Shown here: in pieces, positions 8,473-16,160 of the stretch | How positions within the stretch are numbered: position 1 is the stretch's first letter | How the letters are laid out: each line of letters begins with the position of its first letter | NCBI RefSeq assembly: GCF_003205575.1 | Contig: NZ_PYBW01000070.1 | Span: forward strand, 61,044-125,043 | Source of the DNA: Streptomyces tateyamensis | GTDB taxonomy: Bacteria; Actinomycetota; Actinomycetes; Streptomycetales; Streptomycetaceae | Direction of reading: 5' to 3' | DNA length: 64,000 nt | Notes under the pieces: model-generated | Database searches by the model: none | Seen by the model: the letters and a program-made list of their open reading frames with translations, nothing else | What the model was told of the DNA's origin: nothing | Program-made: the position numbers and the translations under genes

Positions 8473-10215
8473 ATGACCAGGCGTACCCACGTCGCCCTCG
8501 CGGCGGCGATCACGGCGGCACTGACCCTCTCCCTCGGAGCGTGCACCAGCAGCAAGAGCGGCAGCGGCGACGGAAACGGTGACGGCAAGGGCATCACCAC
8601 GGCCGGGAACGGGATCATCGGTGGCACGCCGGTCAAGGGCGGCACCCTGCACATCCTGTCCAACCAGGACATCTCCCAGCTCGACCCGGCGCGCAACTGG
8701 ACCGAGCCCGAGATGGACTTCGGCATCCGGCTGCTCTACCGCACGCTGACCACCTTCAAGGCCGCGCCGGGCAAGGACGGCCTGCAGATCGTCGGCGACC
8801 TGGCCACCGACACCGGCCAGTCCAGCGACGGCGACAAGACCTGGACCTTCCACCTGAAGGACGGCGTCAAGTACGAGGACGGCACGCCGATCGTCTCGCA
8901 GGACATCAAGTACAACGTCGAGCGCTCCTTCGACCCGGACCTGTCCGGCGGCCCGGACTACGCCAAGAACTACCTGGTCGCCCCGGCCGGCTACAAGGGC
9001 CCGCTGAAGGGTGCCGAACTCGGCAACGACTCGGTCGAGACCCCGGACGCGAAGACCATCGTCTTCCATCTCAAGCGCCCGGTGGCCGAGTTCGGCTACA
9101 CCGTCACGCTGCCGACCTTCGCCCCGGTACCCAAGGCCCACGAGGGCGGCACCACCTACGGCAACCACGTCTTCTCCTCCGGCCCGTACAAGGTGGAGGC
9201 CTACGACCGCGGCAAGCAGCTGACCCTGGTCCGCAACACCAACTGGGACCAGTCCACCGACTCGGTCCGCAAGGCCTACCCGGACAAGATCGTGATGGAC
9301 CAGTCCGGCAGCCCGGAGGGCATCGCCGACCGCATGATCGCCAACCAGGGCGACGACCAGAGCGCGGTCATGTACGCCGACCTGTCGCACGCCAAGGTCG
9401 CCGACGTGATCACCAACCCGGACGTCAAGGCCCGCCTGGTCAGCGAGAACGAGAACTGCACCGCCATGGTCACCATGGACACCCAGAAGGCGCCGTTCGA
9501 CAACGTCAACGCCCGTCTCGCGGTCGAGTACGCGATCGACAAGGAGGCCTACCAGTCGGCCGCCGGCGGCCCGGCGCTGGCCGACTTCGCCACCACCTTC
9601 CTGCCGCCGGCGCTGACCGGCGGCACCGCGGTCGACCACTTCAAGATCCCGACCGCCGGTGACCCGGACAAGGCCAAGGCCTATCTGGCCAAGGCCGGCC
9701 TGCCGAACGGCTTCTCCACCGAGATCACCGTCTCGAACGGCGGGAAGGCCCAGGCCGAGGCGGTCCAGGCCGGGCTCAAGCGGGTCGGCATCAACGTCAC
9801 CATCAACGCGGTCGACGCGAGCGTGGCCACCTCCACCATCGGCGACAAGAACAAGCAGACCGGCCTGTCGCTCAACGGCTGGTGCCCGGACTACCCGTCC
9901 GGCGCCACCTTCCTGCCGATGCTCTTCGACAGCCGGATCATCTCGGACACCGGCAACAGCGGGAACTCCAGCCGCCTGGCCGACCCGGCGGTGGACGCGG
10001 AGATGGACCGGATCGCGACCCTGACCGACTCGACCGCGGCCGACCAGGCCTGGAACGCGCTGGACGCCAAGATCATGGACGCGGCACCCGCGGTCCCGGT
10101 GACCTGGCAGAAGAAGCCGCTGCTGGTCGGCTCCAACGTGGCCGGCGCCTTCGGCAGCCCGATCTGGTCCGCGCAGATCGACTACGCCACCGTCGGCCTC
10201 AAGTCCGTCAAGTAG
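8473..10215 (+). CDS. Oligopeptide ABC transporter substrate-binding lipoprotein
   Basis: A 580-residue extracytoplasmic solute-binding protein, family 5 (DppA/OppA type), which captures peptides for import. The signal peptide ends in the lipobox LSLGAC with the lipidated Cys24, followed by a Ser/Gly/Asp linker. The mature part carries the SBP_bac_5 pattern, including KTWTFHLKDGVKYEDGTPI (about residues 122-140). ATG 8473 is preceded by GGAG at 8463-8466; a TTG two codons earlier is unlikely. It is the first gene of an operon with two permeases and two ATPases. Confidence 0.95.
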   Translation: MTRRTHVALAAAITAALTLSLGACTSSKSGSGDGNGDGKGITTAGNGIIGGTPVKGGTLHILSNQDISQLDPARNWTEPEMDFGIRLLYRTLTTFKAAPGKDGLQIVGDLATDTGQSSDGDKTWTFHLKDGVKYEDGTPIVSQDIKYNVERSFDPDLSGGPDYAKNYLVAPAGYKGPLKGAELGNDSVETPDAKTIVFHLKRPVAEFGYTVTLPTFAPVPKAHEGGTTYGNHVFSSGPYKVEAYDRGKQLTLVRNTNWDQSTDSVRKAYPDKIVMDQSGSPEGIADRMIANQGDDQSAVMYADLSHAKVADVITNPDVKARLVSENENCTAMVTMDTQKAPFDNVNARLAVEYAIDKEAYQSAAGGPALADFATTFLPPALTGGTAVDHFKIPTAGDPDKAKAYLAKAGLPNGFSTEITVSNGGKAQAEAVQAGLKRVGINVTINAVDASVATSTIGDKNKQTGLSLNGWCPDYPSGATFLPMLFDSRIISDTGNSGNSSRLADPAVDAEMDRIATLTDSTAADQAWNALDAKIMDAAPAVPVTWQKKPLLVGSNVAGAFGSPIWSAQIDYATVGLKSVK

Positions 10216-10235
10216 CCACGAGGGACTGCGAAAAG

Positions 10236-11186
10236 GTGACCACCACCGTTCCTGCCGTGCAGGAGCCGACCGAGCGTCAGGGCCAGGTCCCGGCCTCGCC
10301 CTGGCGCTCGGCCTGGCGCCGCCTGCGCCGCCGCCCGATCGCCCTGGTCGGCCTCGGCCTCATCGTCTTCTTCGTGCTGGCCGCGCTGCTGGCTCCGGTG
10401 CTGACCGCGATCTCCGGCCACGGGCCGACCGACACCGACAAGCTGGCCGTCGACCGCTTCCTGGGCGGCCTGCCCAAGGGCAGCCTCGGCGGGGTGAGTT
10501 CGCAGCACTGGCTGGGCGTCGAGCCGGGCCTGGGCCACGATATCTTCGCCCGGCTGCTCTACGGGGCCCAGATCTCGCTGCTGGTGGCGTTCAGTGCCGC
10601 ACTGCTGATCACCGTGGTGGGTGTGGCGCTCGGCGTCACGGCCGGCTACTTCGGCGGCAAGGTCGACATGGTGATCAGCCGCTTCATGGACATCATGATG
10701 TCCTTCCCGAGCCTGATCTTCATGATCGCGCTGCTCTCGGTGGCCAAGGACGTCAACCGGGTGCTGCTGCTGATCATCGTGATGTCGCTGTTCACCTGGC
10801 CCTACATCGCCCGGGTGATCCGCGGTCAGACGATCTCGCTCAAGCACCGCGAGTACGTCGAGGCGGCCCGGGCCGGCGGTACCAGCAGCACCCGGATCGT
10901 GCTCACCGAGATCCTGCCCAACCTGACCAGCACGATCATCGTCTACATCACCCTGGCGATCCCGGGCCTGATCGGCTCCGAGGCGGGCCTGACCTACCTG
11001 GGCGTCGGCGTCCAGCCGCCCACCCCGTCCTGGGGCCAGATGATCGCCGACTCCGAGCTCTACTACAAGCTCGACCCGATGTTCTTCGTCCTGCCCTGCG
11101 CCTGCCTGTTCCTGGTGGTGCTCGGCTTCACCCTGCTCGGCGACGCGCTGCGCGACGTCCTGGACCCGAAGGGCGGCAACGGGTGA
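10236..11186 (+). CDS. Oligopeptide ABC transporter permease (DppC type)
   Basis: A 316-residue inner-membrane permease of the BPD_transp_1 family, with an N-terminal cytoplasmic arm and the OppC/DppC N-terminal domain (WRRLRRRPIALVGLGLI). Six membrane segments and the EAA loop (EYVEAARAGGTSSTRIVL, about residues 206-223), which docks to the ATPase, are visible. GTG 10236 is chosen 20 bases after the binding-protein stop, behind GAGGGA; longer upstream extension overlaps that gene in another frame. The C-type permease precedes the B-type one, the reverse of the usual dpp order. Confidence 0.93.
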   Translation: MTTTVPAVQEPTERQGQVPASPWRSAWRRLRRRPIALVGLGLIVFFVLAALLAPVLTAISGHGPTDTDKLAVDRFLGGLPKGSLGGVSSQHWLGVEPGLGHDIFARLLYGAQISLLVAFSAALLITVVGVALGVTAGYFGGKVDMVISRFMDIMMSFPSLIFMIALLSVAKDVNRVLLLIIVMSLFTWPYIARVIRGQTISLKHREYVEAARAGGTSSTRIVLTEILPNLTSTIIVYITLAIPGLIGSEAGLTYLGVGVQPPTPSWGQMIADSELYYKLDPMFFVLPCACLFLVVLGFTLLGDALRDVLDPKGGNG

Positions 11187-12172
11187 TCGGCTACCTGATC
11201 CGCCGGCTCGCCGGAATCGCGCTCACCCTGCTGGTGATCTGCGCGGTCACCTTCACCATCTTCTACCTGCTGCCCTCCGACCCCGCGCAGGCGTTCTGCG
11301 GCAAGGACTGCACGCCGGACCGGGTGGCCGAGGTGCGCCGGCAGATGGGCCTGAACGCCCCGCTGATCGTGCAGTTCGGCCGCTACGTGCTGGCCATCTT
11401 CGCCGGCCGCACCATGGGTACCGGCAGCTACGCGGTGCACTGCGACTTCCCCTGCTTCGGCTACTCCTTCCAGACCGGCCTGCCGGTCTGGAACATGATC
11501 ACCGACCGGCTGTCGGTCAGCATCTCGCTGGCCATCGGCTCGGCCGTGCTCTGGCTGGGCATGGGGCTGCTCACCGGCGTGGTCTCCGCGCTGCGCAAGA
11601 ACAGCTGGGTGGACCGCACCCTGATGATCGGCACCATCGGCGCCGCCGCCATGCCGGTCTACTTCACCGCGATGCTGCTGCTCTACTTCTTCTGCGCGCA
11701 GACCAATCTGATCCCATACCCGCGCTACGTCGACTTCACCGCCGATCCGCTGGCCTGGTCGCAGAACATGCTGCTGCCCTGGCTCACCCTGGCGCTGGCC
11801 ACCGCGGCCATGTACGCCCGGATGACCCGCAGTTCGGTGATCGAGACGCTCGGCGAGCCGTTCGTGCGCACCGCCAGGGCCAAGGGCCTGCGTGAGCGCC
11901 GGGTGGTCAGCAAGCACGGCCTGCGACCCGCGCTGACCCCGGTGGTCACCATGCTCGGCATGGACCTCGGCGGCCTGCTGGCCGGCGCCGTGATCACCGA
12001 GCAGCTGTTCGGACTGCCCGGGGTCGGCAAGCTGTTCGCCGACGCCCTGCACAAGTCCGACCAGCCGGTGGTCATGGGCGTCACGCTGGTCGCCTCCTTC
12101 TTCATCGTCACGTCCAACCTGGTGGTCGACGTGCTCTACGCCTGGATCGACCCGCGAGCGAGGCTGTCGTGA
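11183..12172 (+). CDS. Oligopeptide ABC transporter permease (DppB type)
   Basis: A 329-residue inner-membrane permease. It opens with the DppB/OppB signature MIGYLIRRLAGIALTLLVIC and an extracytoplasmic loop holding four cysteines (FCGKDCT, HCDFPCF), which is unusual and may form disulfides. The EAA-type loop reads EPFVRTARAKGLRERRVV (about residues 226-243). Its GTG start overlaps the previous stop by four bases (GTGA), so translation is coupled. Confidence 0.93.
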   Translation: MIGYLIRRLAGIALTLLVICAVTFTIFYLLPSDPAQAFCGKDCTPDRVAEVRRQMGLNAPLIVQFGRYVLAIFAGRTMGTGSYAVHCDFPCFGYSFQTGLPVWNMITDRLSVSISLAIGSAVLWLGMGLLTGVVSALRKNSWVDRTLMIGTIGAAAMPVYFTAMLLLYFFCAQTNLIPYPRYVDFTADPLAWSQNMLLPWLTLALATAAMYARMTRSSVIETLGEPFVRTARAKGLRERRVVSKHGLRPALTPVVTMLGMDLGGLLAGAVITEQLFGLPGVGKLFADALHKSDQPVVMGVTLVASFFIVTSNLVVDVLYAWIDPRARLS

Positions 12173-13146
12173 CACTGCTCGAAGTCCGCAACCTCGCGGT
12201 GGAGTTCAACACTCCCGACGGCGCGGTCCAGGCGGTCAAGGGGGTCGACTTCGCGGTCGACCGCGGTCGGGTGCTCGGCCTGGTCGGCGAGTCCGGCTCG
12301 GGGAAGTCCGTCACCTCACTGGCCGTCATGGGCCTGCACCGCGGCGCCAAGGTGACCGGCTCGGCGGTCTTCGACGGCACCGAGCTGATCGGCGCCGACC
12401 CGGAGGCGGTCCGGCGACTGCGCGGACGCCGGATGGCCATGGTCTTCCAGGACGCGCTGACCGCGCTGCACCCGTACTTCAGCATCGGCGACCAGATCGC
12501 CGAGGCGCACCGCGAGCACTTCGGCTCCAGCCGCAAGCAGTCCTGGGCCCGCGCGGTCGAGGTGCTGGGCGAGGTCGGCATCCCCGAACCGGCGCGCCGT
12601 GCCGGGGAGTTCCCGCACCAGTTCTCCGGCGGCATGCGCCAGCGCGCGATGATCGCGCTGGCGCTGTCCTGCGAGCCCGAGCTGGTGATCGCCGACGAGC
12701 CGACCACCGCGCTGGACGTCACGGTGCAGGCCCAGGTGCTGGACCTGCTGATGCGGCTCAAGGACGACCGCGGCCTGGGCATCATCATGATCACCCACGA
12801 CCTCGGCGTGATCGCCCGGGTGGCTGACGAGGTGCTGGTGATGTACGGCGGCTCGGCCGTCGAACAGGCAGGCGTGGACACGCTGTTCACCGCACCCCGG
12901 CACCCCTACACCCGAAGCCTGCTGGACTCGCTGCCTCGGTTGGAGAGCGCCGAGGGCGAACCGCTGCGGGCCATCCCCGGCAGCCCGCCCTCGCTGCTCA
13001 CCCCGCCGGCCGGCTGCGCCTTCCACCCGCGCTGCCCGGTCTACGCGGCCGCCCCGCACGACGGCTGCACCGCGCAGCGCCCGCCGCTGCTCGCGGTGGC
13101 CGCCGCCCACCGCAGCGCCTGCAGCCACCCCGAGGTGACCGAATGA
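12169..13146 (+). CDS. Oligopeptide ABC transporter ATPase (DppD type)
   Basis: A 325-residue ATPase powering peptide import at the inner face of the membrane. Walker A is GESGSGKS (39-46), the signature is FSGGMRQRAM, Walker B is LVIADEPTTALD and the switch histidine lies in ITHDLG. The C-terminal oligopeptide-transporter domain carries the cysteine cluster GCAFHPRCPVYAAAPHDGC, seen in DppD/F proteins that bind an iron-sulfur cluster. It overlaps the permease by four bases (GTGA). Confidence 0.95.
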   Translation: MTLLEVRNLAVEFNTPDGAVQAVKGVDFAVDRGRVLGLVGESGSGKSVTSLAVMGLHRGAKVTGSAVFDGTELIGADPEAVRRLRGRRMAMVFQDALTALHPYFSIGDQIAEAHREHFGSSRKQSWARAVEVLGEVGIPEPARRAGEFPHQFSGGMRQRAMIALALSCEPELVIADEPTTALDVTVQAQVLDLLMRLKDDRGLGIIMITHDLGVIARVADEVLVMYGGSAVEQAGVDTLFTAPRHPYTRSLLDSLPRLESAEGEPLRAIPGSPPSLLTPPAGCAFHPRCPVYAAAPHDGCTAQRPPLLAVAAAHRSACSHPEVTE

Positions 13147-14108
13147 CGACTCCCCTGATGCAGGTCACCGACCTCGGCATGACCTTCGCCGCCCGCCGGC
13201 GCGGCCCCGGGATCAAGGCGGTCGACGGCCTGGACTTCGAGGTCCGGGCCGGCGAGACGCTGGGCCTGGTCGGCGAGTCCGGCTGCGGCAAGTCCACCAC
13301 CGGGCGGATGCTGGTGCGCCTGCTCGACCCGACGGCCGGGCAGGTGCACTTCCGCGGCCAGGACATCAGCACCCTGAGCCAACGCCAACTGCGCCCACTG
13401 CGCAGCAAGTTGCAGATCATCTTCCAGGATCCGTTCGCCTCGCTGAACCCGCGGCAGACGGTCCGCCAGATCATCAGCGCCCCGCTGCGGGCCCAGGGGG
13501 CGGGGAAGGCCGAGATCCAGCGCGAGGTGCGGGAGCTGGTGGGCCTGGTGGGCCTGACCGCCGAGCACCTGGACCGCTACCCGCACCAGTTCTCCGGCGG
13601 CCAGGCTCAGCGGATCGGCATCGCCCGCGCCCTGGCCACCCGCCCCGAACTGGTGGTGGCCGACGAGCCGGTCTCCGCGCTGGACGTCTCCATCCAGGCC
13701 CAGATCGTCGGCCTGCTGGAGCGGCTGCAGCGCGAACTGGGAGTCGCCTACGTCTTCATCGCGCACGACCTGGCGGTGGTGAAACACATCAGCCACCGGG
13801 TCGCCGTGATGTACCTGGGCCGCATCGTCGAGATCGGCGCCAAGGAGCGGGTCTACGCCGAACCGGCGCACCCGTACACCAAGGCCCTGCTGTCCGCGGT
13901 GCCGCTGCCGGATCCGGCGGCCGAGCGGGCCAGGGAGCGGATCGTGCTGCTCGGCGACCCGCCGAGCCCCGCGAACCCGCCCAGCGGGTGCACCTTCCAC
14001 CCCAGGTGCCCCAAGGCCCAGGAGATCTGCCGCAGCGAGCCACCCCTGCTGCAGCTCACCACCGGCCCGGGGGAGCGGCAGGTCGCCTGCCACTTCCCGC
14101 AGGCGTAG
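13143..14108 (+). CDS. Oligopeptide ABC transporter ATPase (DppF type)
   Basis: A 321-residue partner ATPase to the preceding gene. Walker A is GESGCGKS, the signature is FSGGQAQRIG, Walker B is LVVADEPVSALD and the switch histidine is in IAHDLA. The C-terminal cysteine motif GCTFHPRCPKAQEIC matches the DppF group. ATG 13143 overlaps the previous stop (ATGA). It ends the operon; a strong hairpin follows at 14120. Confidence 0.95.
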   Translation: MTTPLMQVTDLGMTFAARRRGPGIKAVDGLDFEVRAGETLGLVGESGCGKSTTGRMLVRLLDPTAGQVHFRGQDISTLSQRQLRPLRSKLQIIFQDPFASLNPRQTVRQIISAPLRAQGAGKAEIQREVRELVGLVGLTAEHLDRYPHQFSGGQAQRIGIARALATRPELVVADEPVSALDVSIQAQIVGLLERLQRELGVAYVFIAHDLAVVKHISHRVAVMYLGRIVEIGAKERVYAEPAHPYTKALLSAVPLPDPAAERARERIVLLGDPPSPANPPSGCTFHPRCPKAQEICRSEPPLLQLTTGPGERQVACHFPQA

Positions 14109-14119
14109 CGCCGCGGGTG

Positions 14120-14152
14120 GGGCCCGGCCGGTCAACCGCACCGGCCGGGCCC
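14120..14152 (+). terminator. Terminator of the oligopeptide transporter operon
   Basis: A 13-bp GC-rich stem (GGGCCCGGCCGGT and its complement) with a seven-base loop starts 11 bases after the last operon stop. Confidence 0.75.
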
Positions 14153-14243
14153 GGACCCGGCTCCCGGACCATGCCGAACCCGCGTCACCGTCAACCGCTT
14201 CCCGGTGGCGCGGGTCCGGGGTCGCCCGGCGGCCGCATCGACT

Positions 14244-14291
14244 CCCGGTCGGGTGCAGTGGGGAACCCTGCGAGGACTGCACCCGACCGGG
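14244..14291. promoter_or_regulatory. Perfect 16-bp inverted repeat before alpha-galactosidase
   Basis: The arms CCCGGTCGGGTGCAGT (14244-14259) and its exact complement (14276-14291) are separated by 16 bases and end 30 bases before the GTG at 14322. The position is in the 5' region rather than after a gene. An operator, an attenuator hairpin, or a structure that gates the ribosome site are all possible. Confidence 0.6.
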
Positions 14292-14321
14292 TCCAAGTGC
14301 TGTGCGGAGAGGAACGAGTGC

Positions 14322-16091
14322 GTGGCAACGCTGAGTTGGGACGGCAGTGCGCCGCCCTCGGGGCGGACCGAGACCAGCCGCGAGGTGGCGCTGCCGGTGG
14401 CGGTGGCGGTGTCGGACGCGGAGGCGGCGTCCGGGACGGTGGCCGGTCTGCGGGTGCGGGCGACCGCGATCGGGGCCGCGGACCTGCGGGTGGAGGTCTC
14501 GCCGGCCGGACCCGGGGTGTGGCTGATCGCGGTCGCGCCGCTCGGCGCGGTGGATGCCGACCCCGCGCGGGTGCGGGTCGAGTGGCGCCTGCCCTGCGCC
14601 GGGGCCACCGCGTTGTGGCGGCCCGACACCGATGCCCGCTGGTTGCCGCCGTCCTGGAGCCGGCCGCGGGTCGCCTCCTTCGCCCAGGGCGTGCCGGTCG
14701 GCTGCCTGGTCGGCGCCGGCGACGCCGCGCTGGTCGGCTACGCGGTGGCCGAGCGGGTGCTGCCGGTCAGCATCGGGGAGGGCACGGTCGAGGAGACCGG
14801 GGACTTCGCCTGCTGGGTGGAGCAGGAGGGGGAGCTGCTGCTGCGGCTGGATCTGAGTGGCCGTCAGTTCAGCGATGCGGTGCAGGAGATGGCCCGGTGG
14901 TGGGCCTCGTCGCACGGGTCGGCGATCGAGGTGCCGGCCGGTGCCTTCGAGCCGGTCTTCTGCACCTGGTACGCGCGGCACCTGGAGATCACCGCCGGGG
15001 AGGTGGAGCGGCTGGCCGCGCTGGCCGCGCCGCTCGGGTTCACCGGGCTGATCGTGGACGACGGATGGCAGACGGCGGAGACCTCCCGCTCCTACGCCAC
15101 CACCGGCGACTGGGAGCCCGCCTTCCCGGACTTCGCCGCGCACGTGGCAGGGGTGCAGGGGCTGGGCCTCGCCTATCTGCTGTGGTGCGCCCCGCCGTTC
15201 GCCGGCGACCGGAGCGCGGCCGGACAGCGGTTCGGGAAGCAACGGCTTGAGTACCGCGAGGAGTTGGAGACCTCGGTGCTCGACCCCGCGGTACCCGGGG
15301 TGCGGGCGCACCTGGTGGCGCGGCTGGCCGTCCTGGTCGAGGAGTACGGGTTGGACGGCCTGAAGGTGGACTTCGTCGACACCTTCGCGCGCTACGGCGG
15401 GGACGCGGCGGCGATCCGGCAGCTGCTCGCCGAGCTGGCCAGGGCGCTGCCGCCCGGCCTGCTGATCGAGCACCGGCAGCCGTACGTGGGTCCCGGGTTG
15501 TGGCCCTACGCGACCATGGTGCGGGCCACCGACTGCCCGCACAACGCGGCCGAGAACCGCCAGCGCACCGCCGACCTGCGGCTGACCGCCGGGCCACTGG
15601 CCGTGCACGCGGACCCGCTGACCTGGCATCCCGCGGAGTCGCCGGCCGGGATCGCGGCGCTGATCCAGAACGTGCTGTTCGCCACCGTGCAGGTCTCGGT
15701 GGACCTGGGTGTGCAGCGCGAGGAGCAGTTGGCCGCCCTGCGGTTCTGGCTTTCCGTCAGCCGGCAGTACGTGGACCTGTTGCAGAAGGGCGAGTTCCGC
15801 GCGCACCGACCGGACCTCGGGTACCCGCTGCTGTCCGCCTCGCTCGGGGCGCAGCGGGCGTACGGGCGGTACGGGCCGGTGCCGATCGCGGGGGACGGGG
15901 ACTGGAGCCTGCTCCTGGTGGCGAACGCGGACCCGGACCCCCTGGTGCACCTCGGCTTCCCGCAGCCGCTCGGCCCCACCACCCTCCTGGTCCAGGACCC
16001 GACCGGAGCCACCCTGACCCGCACCACGGTCCGGAGCGACACCCTCCAGGTCCGGGTCCCCCGGGGCGGGTTGCTGACGCTGACGCGGTAG
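14322..16091 (+). CDS. Alpha-galactosidase (GH36/GH31-like clan)
   Basis: A 589-residue cytoplasmic glycoside hydrolase removing terminal alpha-galactosyl residues. An N-terminal beta-sandwich (about 1-220) precedes the TIM barrel. VDDGWQ, the nucleophile motif GLKVDFVD (about residue 347) and the acid/base aspartate in RATDCP (about 403) are visible, followed by a C-terminal beta domain. GTG 14322 is chosen because GGAGAGGA lies eight bases upstream. No signal peptide is present, so substrates must be imported. It is separate from the peptide transporter, whose terminator precedes it. Confidence 0.88.
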   Translation: MATLSWDGSAPPSGRTETSREVALPVAVAVSDAEAASGTVAGLRVRATAIGAADLRVEVSPAGPGVWLIAVAPLGAVDADPARVRVEWRLPCAGATALWRPDTDARWLPPSWSRPRVASFAQGVPVGCLVGAGDAALVGYAVAERVLPVSIGEGTVEETGDFACWVEQEGELLLRLDLSGRQFSDAVQEMARWWASSHGSAIEVPAGAFEPVFCTWYARHLEITAGEVERLAALAAPLGFTGLIVDDGWQTAETSRSYATTGDWEPAFPDFAAHVAGVQGLGLAYLLWCAPPFAGDRSAAGQRFGKQRLEYREELETSVLDPAVPGVRAHLVARLAVLVEEYGLDGLKVDFVDTFARYGGDAAAIRQLLAELARALPPGLLIEHRQPYVGPGLWPYATMVRATDCPHNAAENRQRTADLRLTAGPLAVHADPLTWHPAESPAGIAALIQNVLFATVQVSVDLGVQREEQLAALRFWLSVSRQYVDLLQKGEFRAHRPDLGYPLLSASLGAQRAYGRYGPVPIAGDGDWSLLLVANADPDPLVHLGFPQPLGPTTLLVQDPTGATLTRTTVRSDTLQVRVPRGGLLTLTR

Positions 16092-16110
16092 GGGGGCGGC
16101 ATGGCCTCGC

Positions 16111-16151
16111 GCGGGCGGGCCCGCCTCCCCTGCGGGGACGGGCCCGCCCGC
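16111..16151. terminator. Bidirectional terminator
   Basis: A 13-bp stem (GCGGGCGGGCCCG with its complement) encloses a 15-base loop that itself can form a small hairpin. It lies between the convergent ends of the alpha-galactosidase and the S9 peptidase and can serve both. Confidence 0.7.
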
Positions 16152-16160
16152 GGGGCGCCG

